Assembly (NCBI GenBank): GCA_024138015.1
Contig: JAMXBB010000010.1
Coordinates: forward strand, 6,454,262-6,518,261
Direction: 5' to 3'
Origin: Lumnitzera littorea
Taxonomy: Eukaryota > Streptophyta > Magnoliopsida > Myrtales > Combretaceae
Length of the DNA: 64,000 nt
Shown: piece by piece, positions 33,715 through 46,769 of the stretch
Numbering within the stretch: the first letter of the stretch is position 1
Layout of the letters: the number at the start of each line of letters is the position of its first letter
Notes under the pieces: generated by a model
Databases searched by the model: none
The model's input: only the letters and a program-made list of their open reading frames with translations
What the model was told of the DNA's origin: nothing
Position numbers and translations under genes: made by a program

Positions 33715-36700
33715 TCCTCAATTAGCTTGGATTTTTATAAAACCTTTAGTTTGTTGATCAATTTTATGTTTTCATAAAAGCATCTAAGTGTACGTGACTA
33801 TTCAAGTTAAATTTTTTGAAAGAAAATAATTTTAATCGGTCATAATTTAGAAAAACCATGCCATTTAGTTTTTTTGAACAATTAGGAAAAAAGATTTTTC
33901 TACGTGATAAAAGTTTTTTGTAAAGGATGAAAAGAAAATTTAATATATATTCTCTTGAGGTAACTATTCACGTTCGTGAGTAGGAGTGGAACTTGTGGGT
34001 AAGCTCGAGCTTTTATCAGATTGGTTCCAGTCACTAAAGTAATCATCCTCCTCTCTTGATGTCCTGCATGGTTCTTGTCGTTTATAGGTCGCTTTGTACC
34101 AATCTTTAGTGCAAACTTTTGCCTCAACACTAACAACGGATAGGGAGGCTTGACATTTGTCAACGATCAAGTCTGCTATACTAAATGCTTGCTTAATGTC
34201 AACCGTTGAAATTGGAGCAGCGAGTACTTCATAGGCAATGCGAGATAGCAGTGGGTAGTCTCTTCTATGCCTTTGCTACCACTTTAAAATATCGAAGTCC
34301 TTGATGGAGATATTCTTAGAAAACTTGAAATTCGTATTAGTGTAGCGCTGCATCTCAAACATTAGACCATCAAATCGTTGCCTCTTCAATTTTTACGTTA
34401 GTAATTGTTCACCCATAAATAAGTAATGCCGCTCCTTGGTGGGTGGCAAAGGAGAGACTGATAACTGGCCACCGTATTGAATTTGGTAGTAGTTGAACAT
34501 CTCCTTTATATCGGTCATCACTGTCGACACTTCTTATGTACTTCCAAGCTACACACGTCTTGAGAATTCGTTAGATCTTAAATGTAACCATTTTCAAATA
34601 CATTAGTAATAATTTCACTTTACAACGAGGGTCTAAAATAGTTGCTATGAGATAAATATGAGGAATTTCTTTATAATAAGTTAACCACTTTAACATCATA
34701 TTGTATACGTATGCATGTAAGTTTAGGTCCTCACGGGCTTGAAATAGCATGCTAAGTATATTGATGGCTGACATAACAAATAAGTGAATACTAGGCCTAT
34801 AAATTTGTGAAAAAGTCTTAGTAATATCATGAAAAACTTTCAGAACTTTTAGTAACTAGACACAAATATCCTAGTTACTAGGGAAAATGTTAACTCCTTA
34901 CATGTTGTGCATTGTGAAGTCATATAACAGTTTGCTATAAGGAACTGTGCTATGCAATAAATCGTAAATCGAGTTCCAATGGTGTTGTACATCTATCTTA
35001 AACTTTCGAGGCCTCTTTCAGTGCTCCATGCAGAAGCTCCTCCACTTTTTGTGAAGAGACGACCTGTTTACTATTGTCTTGATAATGTTCTTAATCAGAG
35101 CTATACTATTGTGCAAAACTACAATTCTATCTTTGACATACAAGTTAAGAATATGACATGCATAATATATGTGGAAAAAAATTCTCCCCAATGCTGGTTG
35201 ACAGTAATTTTGCAAATCAGATATTGATGTAGTATTAGTAGTTGCATTATCAAAACCAATAAAAAAAAATTTCCTTACTAATCCATACTCGTTTAGGATT
35301 TCTCTAATAATTTTATAAATATTTTGCACCGTGTATCAATCGTTAAATATACTTAAAGCTAATAGTTATTTATTAAGTTATTAATTATCGTCTACCTAGT
35401 GAACAGTAACACTCATATAAGAATTATTATGAAAATGATCCATCCATATGTCTACACATATGCACACTTGTATATCGAAGGAGGCTAGCTTACTTGTGAG
35501 CTCCCTCTTATCTTTATAGTAGAGCTTTTGCATGGCTTGGGTTATTATTCTACAGCTAAGCTGTCACGAATTGGGGTTGAACGTTTTCCGCTTGTATCGA
35601 CTTTGCCACTCTAATGTACCCATGTTGAATGAGAAGTGTATGTTTGCCAAGTATTGTGCCAGGTTATATTTATGCCTCTCTTTATCATACCTTATTAGCA
35701 TTTAACTAGATGAACCACCACCTCGAGCAATATGTTGCTGTATTTTATCTATTCCCAACTCCTTGGGATGCTTCGACTTTAAGTGCCTGTTAAGGGTGCC
35801 ATATCTCTCTCCTATTTTCTACAAGTAACTTGCGTTGCAGTAGTTGCAAAATGCCATTGAGTTCCCCCTTTCATCTGTATTTTTACGGAAATGAATAGTA
35901 AAAATATTAGACTTACCGGGTTTAAGGGGCTTACATGAGCCGGATGGTTTTGAATTGCTAGGCCCATATTGTCCCATATGTTGCTCTTCTGTTTCAGGAA
36001 TAATTTTTATGACATCCTCCTCATCCTTGAATATGTTTGTGGGGTAACTCATCTGTAGGGGTTCAAATCCTGTGAGTTGTGCAAGGACGCTCATACGAGG
36101 AGGTTCAAATCTAACATGACGTTCAAGGACACTCATGTGTAGATGTTTGAAACCGGGAGGTGGTGTGCCTCGTAACTCATGTGTTGATGTTCAATGTCAA
36201 AACCAGGAGGTGGTGTATTGCAATTATTCGTGTGATGAGGTTTTACATCGAAGCTTAGAGGTGGTGTAACTTCTTCTTCTACATTTTCAATCATATTGTG
36301 TGTCTTCTACTCATTCAGGTCATACTCGTTATCCGGATGCACTTGAACGTTCTCGAATTGTTGTGGCGTAGATGACGTATTGGAAATTCCAGCGCCCTTA
36401 CCCTTACCCTTACTTTGACTATTATATAACAAACCGTGTTTTTTACTGGAGAATATACATCGTAAAAATCTTTCCATAGATGTAAATATTTTTTTCACTT
36501 ATTTACTATAACAAAGATTTATGAGTGAAAGACAAAAATAATATGCAAGAGAAAATAAAGTGGAAATTATATGATGGGTATATATATGTCAGTGTTATTT
36601 ACTAATACAAATTATTCTGTGTAGTGAAGTGGAGAATTATGCATAGATATTAGTGGTTAGTAGAAGAAAATATTTTTAACAATGTTTTGCAACTGAAAAA

Positions 36701-36830
36701 ATTTGAACGCAGAATTGTTGGAGTTTGAGAGATTTAATTAGTTTGTAGAGTAAATATTGATGCTAGACTTGAAGCTGCTATTTATAAGGACCAAGGAATG
36801 TGTGAACGCGTTGTTTGAATTTTGAAATTT
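33715..36830 (-). mobile_element. Second hAT transposon of the same family (ends missing)
   Basis: Collinear with the element at 22011-26199 from the noncoding stretch right of its transposase stop (33715-33930 matches about 22610-22900) through the whole transposase. The terminal TAGACC repeats and a target duplication could not be found. An LTR-like stretch begins near 37049, about where the right end would be expected by collinearity. Confidence 0.7.
33964..36498 (-). pseudogene. hAT transposase pseudogene, copy 2 (less decayed)
   Basis: Begins MKKIFTSMERFLRC (start 36496-36498) and stops after HERE (33964). Order of regions: a basic N terminus; a Pro/Phe-rich region repeating FEPxxMSV-type units; a BED-type zinc finger start, FCNYCNASYL, near 35820-35860; a catalytic-core part with FIGFDNATTNTTSI and FHIYYACHILNLYVKD (35018-35329); LIATILDPRCKVKLL (near 34600); and the hATC dimerisation region with DFDILKWW, YPLLSRIA, AFSIADLIVDKCQASL (34100-34310). 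The BED pair CxxC and the FDNA/CHILNL motifs survive here, unlike in copy 1, but several frameshifts and stops break the frame. Closest family: RICESLEEPER/Ac-like hAT transposases. Confidence 0.82.
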
Positions 36831-36943
36831 CAAATTTTAAATGGTTTGGCGCTGTAAATTTTAAATTTGCTATTTTGAACTACAAATTTAAAATTTGTGG
36901 TGCATGTGTTGAAAGTTAAATTTGCAAATGCAAATTTAATAAG

Positions 36944-37000
36944 GGACAGGGGATATAGGACAGGGAGGTAGGGGTTTGAGGGGGTAGGGGGTGGAGGCCA
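36944..37000. other. G-rich tract at the edge of the second hAT
   Basis: Several G3-G5 runs lie within about 55 bases, with quadruplex potential on the plus strand. No coding. Confidence 0.5.
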
Positions 37001-37048
37001 TTCATTATGATCGGCTAATATTTTTTTTTTTAGAACTTCGGTGGTCCT

Positions 37049-40000
37049 TATCACGTCCTGAAGCGATAGAGTCGTAACAGTCTTACCATGTAAACCATTC
37101 TAAGATAAAAGTTGGCCTTACAACCACTATCCTAGACCTAATCTACACAAGGCGTTCACGACTAACCCACTTTGAAGTAAACAACTTATAATTTAAGTAA
37201 ATCATTTACCTAAGAAAGTGAGAAAATATATATATACACTATAATTTAGTTATTACAAATAACGTTTACAACGTTTCACCGTAATATATTTCCTAGTTAT
37301 TATATTATTGAGAAATGAAAAATTCTAAAATAAAAGTTTAGACCTTAAAAATATGTATTTGTTCTTCAAACGTTTTTCCTCACTCTCTAGGATCTAGCAG
37401 TTGTTAGTTTCAAAGTAATTGTAAGCCACTTCTTAGCTAGCACCTGCACAACGTTTATAGAGACGTGAGCAACCATAGCTCAGCAAGTTAGGATGAAGGA
37501 CTTAAAACTACACCATAAACATAAACAAGGTTATCCACCAAATCATTTGGTGCAATGCATGTTTAAGCAAATGCTATTATACGACGTTATCCGGCCCGTT
37601 ATTAGATTAGAGAAATTGCTTCCGCTCTAATCCGGGTTGAGGAGTTACCGTTAATGCAACAGTTCACGACCAAACCTAGGCTTGTGCAATGGAGACATGG
37701 CTCCTCCCGCAACTACCTTCGAACCATTGACTTCACCCTTACCGCGATCTCCTTACCTGTCACTTAGTTCGATTAAGGATGAAGAAGGGACCCATTATGT
37801 CATCCGGTGCTATCCCTTTTGAAGGGGTTGGTATTTGGCTAGAGAATCTTAAGTTTCCCCTAATGGGTTGATATGCAAGTTCGATTTATATTTACAAATC
37901 ATATCTTTGTTAAGTTCAGTTTAGGGTGATCGATCGCTTCATATAATGCAAGCTAAAATAACAAACAAAATCATAGCATCACTTATAATCAAGCACATGC
38001 ACACAACCAACTATCTAACAAGCACAACCAAGTATAATCTCAAGCCTCCAAAATACAGCATCATATTAATCCCAACTTACCTCGACTCTTCGCTCACTCA
38101 CTCGAGGTCTAACTTGCTCAGGCTGTCGTCGATCATCCTTATAACACAAACGTGATTTCAGTTTTTCATATAACTATTATAGGTTGGTTTTATCCTATAA
38201 CGTTTATTATTATCTTTTGTTTAGGGTTTAATATACTTAATTATCTAGGTCTTAAGTCTTTTACAATTCTTCTTGAATCGTCTTAAGCTCTGTTTTAGTT
38301 TCGTATCGATTTCTAAATTAGGTTTTTAACTAAATTTTTTGTTAAAGATTCATATGTACACCCTAAGAAATCATTCCAACCCATAATGTGAAATTAATCA
38401 CATTATCTTCGGATATCTTAAATATCATTTTTAGTTTCTAACCAGTGTTCTAGTTTGTACGGTACACCTAGATCTTAGTTTAATCACCGAATTTACCTCC
38501 GTTATGAGAAAATTTTACATTTTTCATATAATTACCTTAATTTAAGTTTCCTATTAGATTTATTGTATATTTTTATTATTATCATAATATCAATTTTTAT
38601 TCTAATATCTTCTATTTATTATATTTCTAATAATTGTATATTATGTACTATTACTTATTATGTACATAATACACATATAATATTTTTATCACTTTAATTA
38701 CCATCTTCCAACATCAATTATCATTTTAAAATATCTAAATTCATCATAAATAAGATTTTACACCTAATTACCCTAATTTACAAAATTAACTTAAAATTTA
38801 CTATTTTTCCCTATTACTTATTTACTACATAATTAACCTAATAATTACATCTAACACCCTAAATGCTACAAGTATTATACTTCATTAGATTTCAATATCC
38901 TAAAACATATAATTATTCACTAAATCAGTAATTAACTATTTAATTACTTAATTAACCCTATATTACCCATTTTATGCCTTATTTTAAGACCTAAAAATTA
39001 TCTAAAAATTTAGAAAGTTAATTTTTGAAAATCTTCATAGCACTGTTCTATATTATCTAAGTAGTCTACATAAAAATTTTGGGCTCAAAATTACACTCCT
39101 AAGGTCATTTATTTTTAAATCGAAACATGCTCAGTTTTGCATGATTTCTTAAGGACCATATGTTACGGGACATATTTTCATCAAAAATAATATTTTTCCT
39201 AAAAACTAAATACAAAAATATTCTAGAATAACAAGTTTCATAATTTTATAATAATATTTAATATTTTTACAAAAGTAAACAAAATCGGACTAGAAATCAA
39301 ACTCACCAGTCTGAGTGGCTCCGGCCACCTCCGGTCACCATGGCCTTATCGGCCGGTCTAGGCACTACCACCACCGTGTGATGGTAGTGGCCGTCTACTT
39401 CCAGGTGCTCGTCTGGTGTTGGTTCCCCTTAGAAGCCCTAATTATACAGATTTTTTATGATTTTTTCTAAATCCCTAATTTACTCTCAATTTCGCCTCTC
39501 TCTATTTTTCTTACTCTCCAAACTGACCAAATGAGCTTTTAAAATTTTCTTGCTATTTATAGAGCTTTAGAGAAATTATTGTATATTAATTTGATTAGAT
39601 AATTATCTTATTTTCTTCCAATTTACCTTTTGTGTTATTCTAATTTAATTGGCTAATTTTTTCTTATTTTCCCTAGCTGCCATGACCCAAATCTGGATCA
39701 TTCCTTATTTTTTTTTATTTTTTCTTAATTAATTATGAATTTTATTTAATTATTTAGTATTATTTTAACACATTTCGCGTATTTTAAGTAATTTCACGTA
39801 TTTCTACCTCCATATAAATTCATATATAGTACAAATAAATATTCCTAAATATTATTTAGGTTATTTTATGATTTTTAGTATGCATATAATTTATCTCTAA
39901 TAATTCGTTAATTATCGGAATGCATTTTATGCATTTTCGATAAATAACAAGTAATATGCTTAAAATTTGAAATTTTTTATATTATTTTATTTTATTACTT

Positions 40001-40117
40001 ATTTTCTTAAATTCAAACTTACAGGATCAATTTTACTAATATTTCTAACTTTATTTGATAATTTAGACTCGATCGGATCTTTCAACCAATTAGAACCTCG
40101 AGTAGCTGGTTGTGACA
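37049..40117 (-). repeat. Possible large solo LTR or LTR fragment (minus orientation)
   Basis: Read on the minus strand it begins TGTCACAACC (40117) and ends near GGACGTGATA (37049), close to the TGTCAC...GACGTGACA ends of some plant gypsy LTRs. Between them is AT-rich noncoding DNA with a GC-rich patch (39300-39440) followed by CT-rich DNA. No 5-bp target duplication matches (GTCCT against CTTAC), and no second copy is present. Tentative. Confidence 0.35.
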
Positions 40118-41308
40118 CTTACAGTCCTTGAATTGCTGGGTCGAGTGGTTTCGCTCAAGCAAACCACCTTAACCTTAAGAGCTTGGTGGTTCGGCCTAGC
40201 TATTACCAGCTAGGCTGGTTCATGATTTGGAATCAACTTTTGCCCAAGTCTACTTAAAGGCATATCGATGGAAATCAAGTTATAGACCCTTTCACTAAAG
40301 CAGGAACAAAAGGTATATAAAAACTTAGTTTCAAGAGTCGTTAACAATCAACCCGATCTTAAAGAACGTATGTTCATTGATTCTTTTGTGTGGTATGATC
40401 ATAATAATGTTTAGGATGCGATTGACTACTGTGAGGGACTAAGTTTGAGCCATATAGCTTGAAAGACATTGTGTTTGAAATTTGAAACTCATTATTGAGA
40501 AATTAAAAAACTTCATTAAGTTTTTTGCTCTTTTCATCTATCAACCTACAATAATCTATGCTTATGGTGAGATACTATGATAAATCTGGTTTTTTGAGTC
40601 ATATCAAGATCGATGGGATTTGACCTTCCCTTAATTATCAGTGAGTCAAATTTGTTAATTGAGAGAACCCCATTCCTTATTCAATCCAAAACACTAATTC
40701 TTTGAAATTAGCAATTTCATTCAATTTGATTCTAATATTAACATTTAATATCCTAATGGTTATCTCCCTAAGCACATCACATACCTTAAAGGATATTGAA
40801 TCCTTATTCTCTAGTTTGCAGAAACCTTACCACAGATGGTCTATTTTATTTTTATAACCTTACAAAAGAATTATTTTAGGAAATTGATCATCTCAATTTA
40901 CTTAATCTCAATTTTCTTAAATTTATCCCCTTAAAATATTATCATTTATAATCAATGATTCAAATTATAAGGAAAAAGATTACATCTTGATGATACCATA
41001 TCATATTACAAAAATCTAAATAATGTCAATAATTGATTTATAAATTAAGGAAATTTAAGAGAGAAAATTAAAGTAAAGGATCCAAATCCTATATTTTAAG
41101 TTTTAATAAATTTTATTTCGTAAGAAACTTTTAAATTAATTAGCATACTCATAGGCTTGAAAATTGCAAAACTTATGGATCTATATGTTGGACTACTATT
41201 TATAATCTACCTACACTAACTTAGGATTTTTAGCTAAACCTATTTCCTAGTCTTCAAGTTTTCTAGTAAGATTGTTAATCATCAACTTAGGAGTCTAACT
41301 AATGTAAA
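40118..41308. other. Retrotransposon-like debris without readable domains
   Basis: AT-rich with stops in all frames. Fragments near 40250-40440 faintly resemble the end of a retrotransposon polyprotein, but no domain can be named. Confidence 0.3.
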
Positions 41309-41320
41309 GCTCTGATACCA
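41309..41320 (-). other. Primer-binding site of a minus-strand LTR retrotransposon
   Basis: Reads TGGTATCAGAGC on the minus strand, identical to the initiator-Met tRNA primer site used by plant LTR retrotransposons. An LTR should therefore end just to its right, near 41321, in minus orientation. The internal region to the left is not recognisable as gag. Confidence 0.65.
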
Positions 41321-43200
41321 ACAAAAGTTATGATGTCTTGTAAGGTAGTCAAGTCATAACAACCCACTTAAGTACTTTAGGACAGAAGACTCCACCCACA
41401 TATCCTAATCTTATCAACCATTCAACAAATGTCTAAATTGCAATTATATAATAAATAAGAAACTTAAAACTAGAATCTAAACTTCACAAATCAAACTCAA
41501 AGTTTCAAATCCATAACTAAATTATCAACATGTTCACAAACTAACTATTCAAAAGAGGGACCATTCCAAGTGGCCAATCAAACCCTCCATGAGTTTGCTC
41601 ATCTTAAGCCCCATGGATGGTTAAGGGAACTCACCATGGGTAAACGCCTTTTGATACTATAGTAAAAAGGATTTATAATATGGCTAACCTTATAAGGGAT
41701 GGATAAAACCAAGCTTAATTAAAATGGTATACTCTCCAACATTATATACATACAACACAAATAAGTTATCAAACTTATGTTATGCATGAGCAACCATATG
41801 CAATGCAATGCCATATGTGATCTTTTTGTAACTAGCTTGAAGTTAAAGATATAAAATTCTCCTTAATTTAGGATAAGTGTTTGTTCACCATATTAGTGAT
41901 TGGGTAATCTAAATAAGTAGCGTCCCTAGTAAAATGCCCAAGATGCACTTAATAAGTAATTCATTTAGCATTACATCCCTAACCAAACACCCCAGGATGC
42001 ACTCACACATAATACCCTTAGCTAAATGCCCTAAGTTGGATGCAATGGTAAAGTGGGACCACTAGAAGCTCACATAGTGCTTAGATTTTGCTTAATCTCC
42101 TCCTTAAATAACCTTATTTAATTTGCAAGTGTTGCTCATCAAAAGCCAATCTTGTTTGCTCGTTAATTTCCTTTGATGCATCCATAATAGGTACAATATG
42201 CAATATTCCTTATCACATAGTTCACAAATGGTAGAGCAAGATTACACAATCCCTATCTACCACATAGCTGATAGGGTTTCAAATAATGCAGTGTCTTATG
42301 CAATATATGATGAGTTTTAGTTCAAACTTAAGTTGTCACTTAGTTTTGTATAGGGAAACCAACAATATATATTGGACATTTAGGAAAAGTATGCAAGAAG
42401 TATTATACAATTACGATAATAAAGTCTATAGCAATAAATAAGCCACACAATGTCTTCATAAACAAGTTACACAACTCGACTCAATCATAACAATCCATGA
42501 GAAATCAAATTCCATGTAGAGTTCCTAAGTAATGGAATTCAACATAAAAGTCTGTAGAATCATTTTCTTTTTTAAAACACATTAGAGTGTCCCATTTGAA
42601 TGGCTCCTAAGTGCTATTTGAATGGTGCTTCAAAAAGTTGCACTCAACTTAACAAGGGTGAGCCATTTGGATGCCTATGATGAGGCATTGTCCTCATCCA
42701 AAAACATGAGGATCTAGGAAAGCATAAAACTATTTTGATGTCCGCATAGAGGCATCAGAAAGCCTCTATGCCAAAGTACACTTCAGTACCAAACAAAAGG
42801 AGTCATTTGAGTTCCTACTCACCTTAGCCTCATTAGTGTTAACCAAAGCAATTGGGAGGAAGGTTACGAAGCTTGGAATAACCTAAATGTAGAGTAAAGA
42901 TGGTTGGTTAATGCTTATGAAATGAAGAGAAGGGCCATAATGAAGACAAGAAGATAGAAAATAAAAGGAGACATTTAGAGAGAGAGAGAGAAAGAGAGAG
43001 AGACAATGAGGAGGGAGAAAGGCTTTAATGATACTAATATGCCACGTGGATTAATGAGTGTCATATAAGTATCCAAAAAAAATTTAACACGTGAAAACGC
43101 AATTAATATATTTTTTAAAATGTATGTTCTTTTATTAATATGTATCAAAATTTTCTTAGTACTTACGTGTATCATTGATCTATATGGCGTGTTAATACCA
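41321..43200 (-). repeat. Probable LTR remnant adjoining the orphan primer-binding site
   Basis: Follows the PBS on the minus strand. It contains repeated AAATGCCC(T)A-like blocks (41930-42030), familiar from plant gypsy LTRs, and a GA microsatellite at 42975-43003. The outer LTR border and partner were not located. Confidence 0.4.
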
Positions 43201-44000
43201 TTGAATCTTTTTTTGAGAGAGGAAGAGGGTGTGTGGAGGGGGAAGAAAAGGTGATGGTTCTTGAGGTGGAAGTTGATTGCTCCATATTGTTTCTTTTTTC
43301 ATTTTCTATTTTTTTTTTCATTTATGCAATATGAAAGTGTATACATTTAGAGAAATTTCTTATATGTAAGCTTCTAATGAGTTACAAAATTCATAGGTAC
43401 TTAATAAATTATTTTTATTACTTAGGATTTATTTTTAGATATTAATGTTTCTTTATTGTACTTTTACAATTTGAGCTTTAAGACTTTGTATTTTCGATCT
43501 TGACTTTTTCATTAGTGCTTATATTATATTAAGACTCTAATTATTGCATTTCTAATTTTTTTTAATTTTTAATTTTAGTTATATTTGAGCTTTAATTTGT
43601 TTTCATGTCTATTTATAGTTTTATTGATCGCATTGTGACTTAAATTTTAGAATTATTGTCGTGAATAATATGGTCAAGAATAAGAATATTATCAATTTGA
43701 TATTTTTAGTTATTGCTAATTTTTAGGACTTCAAACACCAAATTTTTAGAAGGATTTGGAATACTCATGTATGTCAATTTAATATTATTTAGAACTAAAT
43801 CCTTTCAATTTACCATCTCAAGCAAAAATAAAAAGTTAAAAAGAATAAGGAAAAAAGAAAAAGACAAGAAAAGAAAAGATAACGAATCACACTAATTATC
43901 ACAATAATATATAAATAATTGAAAATATTAAATCTTTTTGTTTTCAACTAATAGAATATACCTCTTTGAACATTTTTCCTTAAAGGATATAAATTTTCTC
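43201..44000. other. AT-rich spacer
   Basis: No gene or boundary seen. A 29-base segment beginning TAAATTTTCTCTTCC is duplicated at about 43991 and 44030, just before the next LTR. Confidence 0.4.
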
Positions 44001-44039
44001 TTCCCAAATCTTACTATCTAAATTTTCCTAAATTTTCTC

Positions 44040-44601
44040 TTCCTAAATCTTACTATCCAATGGAGGACCTTTTGGACTTAAGCCCCTCAAGCCCCTACCA
44101 ACTTGGTCAAACTCATGGCCTAAGCTTCTCTTCTCTGCATTCAGCCTCTTTGCCTTCTTGTTCGGCCTTAGCCTAAGCCCATTGTACAGCTTACCCAACT
44201 ATAATGATCCATAACAGCTATGACATTGCGGATAAGGCTGGAGACTAAGTCAACCAACTACTTCCTACAATTTCGGACTACGTTAAAGTTGCATGACTCC
44301 ATTACTCGTAATTTAGAGATGTGGCTTCTACTTACTAACGACTCTTCAACTACTTGCTCCACTCCTCTATAAATACCAATTTAGTACCCAATGGTAAACC
44401 ATTAAATACTTTACACACCCAAGCCTTTTCTTTACACTTAAGCATTCTTACTCTCTTTACACACCCAACTAACTTAATTATCAAAGTGGCCACACCAAAC
44501 AACACCTCAATGCCCTTTACTGTTCCCTATTTTGCAAGCTTACATAGGAGTGCAAAGCCCAATCTCTACTAATCTTTACCGACTAGATCTTATAAATGAC
44601 A
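44040..44601 (+). repeat. 5' LTR part of a gag-only gypsy-like element
   Basis: The right edge is well placed: TGACA at 44597-44601 is followed by TTTGGCACCGTTTGTGGGA (44602-44620), the motif that follows the 5' LTR in a widespread class of plant gag-only LTR elements (usually TTTGGCGCCGTCTGTGGGA). A TATA box, TATAAAT, lies at 44368-44374. The left border is a guess and the 3' LTR was not found. Confidence 0.6.
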
Positions 44602-45240
44602 TTTGGCACCGTTTGTGGGAAACAAACCTTACTTCTTACTTGAATACACCTCAAACACACACTAAACACCACCCTTGTTTGCTATCATATCTTGCATTGA
44701 TAACCTTGAGAACAACTAGTAGTGAATATTTACCTGCAAACAACTAACTACCAACTAAGGAAATGCTTAAATAGTGCTTGGAACATGTGGAGTGGCAACT
44801 TGAGGAATTTGTTGCCCATAACAGGATACTTTATGCTCACCTTGAGAAAGTTAAGAGGCGTAGCAAGCAAAACCACCTGCTTGAGGCTTTTAATGCTTGT
44901 ACTAAGCACAACAACCAATAACAGTAGTAGTAGCAGAATGGTAGTGATCAACTACCTGATTCCCTAGTATAAGAACAATAGGTATAGTTTGCAACCACCC
45001 ATGACTATGCCTTTGCTAACAATGAGCAAGTGGTTGACTTCCGTGGAGCACAAGCATAGTCTGCAACTTACTGAGCTATTTCGACAAATAATGATAACCT
45101 CAATGAGCTTCATGCAATTGTAAGGAGGCTCTTTAAGCCGTAAGGGAGTAAAGCAACTAATGACATTACGCTGGTCGCCATCAACAAAACCCCCTTTACC
45201 AAAGATGTCTAAGATGAAGTCTTGCCCCTAAACAACAAGC

Positions 45241-46065
45241 TTCCTACTTAGGACTAGTACGATGGCACTAGTGATCTTGATGATCACCTTCTCTATTTCT
45301 ATACTCTCATGAACCTCTATGGTTATGGGGATGCTATTATGTGTAAAGCTTTCCTAAGTACTCTGAGGAAAGCAGTTCGGATGTAGTTTAACTACATACC
45401 TGAGAACTCTATTGGCTCCTTTGATGAGTTAGCATGCAAGTTTAGTCTCCACTTTAAGGCTAGCAAGCCCTTATCCAAGGACACTTTGTCCTTGTACTAG
45501 ATTGGGTAGAGCGAAGGGAAGACTAGAAAAATATGTGGCTCGGTTCAGCAATGTCGTAGTCAAGATCCTTCAGTTGGATGAGGGTATAGTAGTGCATGCT
45601 GTGCAGTTTGGCATCAAACCCCTTAGGGACATCTTCCGTTCATTTGTGAAAAGAAAACCAAAGACCTTAGCCAAATTTTGGAATAAGGCTCAAAAGTTCA
45701 TGGATTAGGAGGATAACATCCGCATCAGGTATGACGCTGATCAAGAAAGGTCAAGTTGAACGAAGGATAAGGAGAAATTGTTTGTTAAGGATTGCTTTGG
45801 TGGCAAGGCACCGAATAAAGTTGAGGAAGAAGGCTCAAGTAATAAGAAGCATCGAGTCGAGCAGAACCCACTTCCCCCTCCTATCTACACATAGCACATA
45901 CCTCTAAACTGACCAATCGCCCAGGTCTTCATTAAGGTGCGGAATAGAGGCTTGCTACAAAAGCCCCCTAAGATGAGGGGGAACCCTAGTTGATGGAACT
46001 CGGAAAAGTACTATAAGTTTTTGATGTGCCTAGGAGCTCAGTTATCACTAAGATTTACCGTAATG
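45241..46065 (+). pseudogene. Degenerate gag of a gag-only LTR retrotransposon
   Basis: A retrotransposon gag capsid domain reads as YDGTSDLDDHLLYFYTLMN, then MCKAFLSTLRKAV, LEKYVARFSNVVVKILQLDE and KRKPKTLAKFWNKAQKFMD (the longest open piece is 45502-45708). The linker conserved in this class follows (PLNxPIAQVFIKVRN, KPPKMRGNPS; 45900-45990), then a damaged CCHC-like YYKF segment. No protease, RT or integrase follows on this strand, so the element is gag-only (LARD-type) or truncated. It has several stops. Confidence 0.7.
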
Positions 46066-46769
46066 GATTTAAACCAATGGATCTTTCGAAATATCGAAGA
46101 AAATAGGGTGAATTGGTTTAAGAACTTACTAGAGTAGCTGACGTGAAGCTACTTAGAGGATATGACCCACCAATGAACATAACACAACTTGACACTTCAC
46201 TTGATATGATGCATAAGTTGATGTCAAGGTCTACTTGCTACTAATCCTGAGCTACTTTGCAAGATTAGATAAGAGTATATAAAAAGGACTTGGAGAGAGA
46301 AGGAACTATTTATAGTAAGTCTTTAAAGTAACATTACAAAAAGGCATATACAAAAAGAGGATTCCTAGTACATACGAAAAGGACAAAAAAAAAAAAAAAA
46401 AGAAAATGAAAAATAGTACAATGTCAGATGAAGAGGATAGGTGACATTGCAACATTGGTTCCATACAAAGATTCTTTAAGCATAATAGGTGAGAGGAGTC
46501 AAGATGTTACCGTGGCAAAGATGCCAAGATGGGAAATGACGTTGTAGGAGTTGGAAGGAGGTCGAGAGAGAAGTATTCGGTAGAAGAAGAATGTCTCATC
46601 ATTCGACAGGAATCTCTCGGCAATTCGAGGTTCGATCACTTGACACAGAAGGGAAAAAACAGAGCAGGGTATAACCTTCCAGTGCTTTCAAGGAATTCAA
46701 CCATCCTTCTTCTACATAGAGTTTCTTGTCATCTACAGGTTAACGAGAGAGAATTCTTTGGGTAAGGGA
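46066..46769. other. Junction between plus-strand gag element and minus-strand pol element
   Basis: Should hold the 3' end of the minus-strand gypsy and the end of the gag element, but neither LTR border could be recognised. TATATAAA occurs at 46274. A poly(A)-like run lies at 46386-46401. Confidence 0.35.

Noticed and set aside
37049..40117. Claiming a definite solo LTR with target duplication
   Set aside because: The bases outside the proposed ends (GTCCT and CTTAC) do not match and no second copy is available, so only a tentative LTR is listed.
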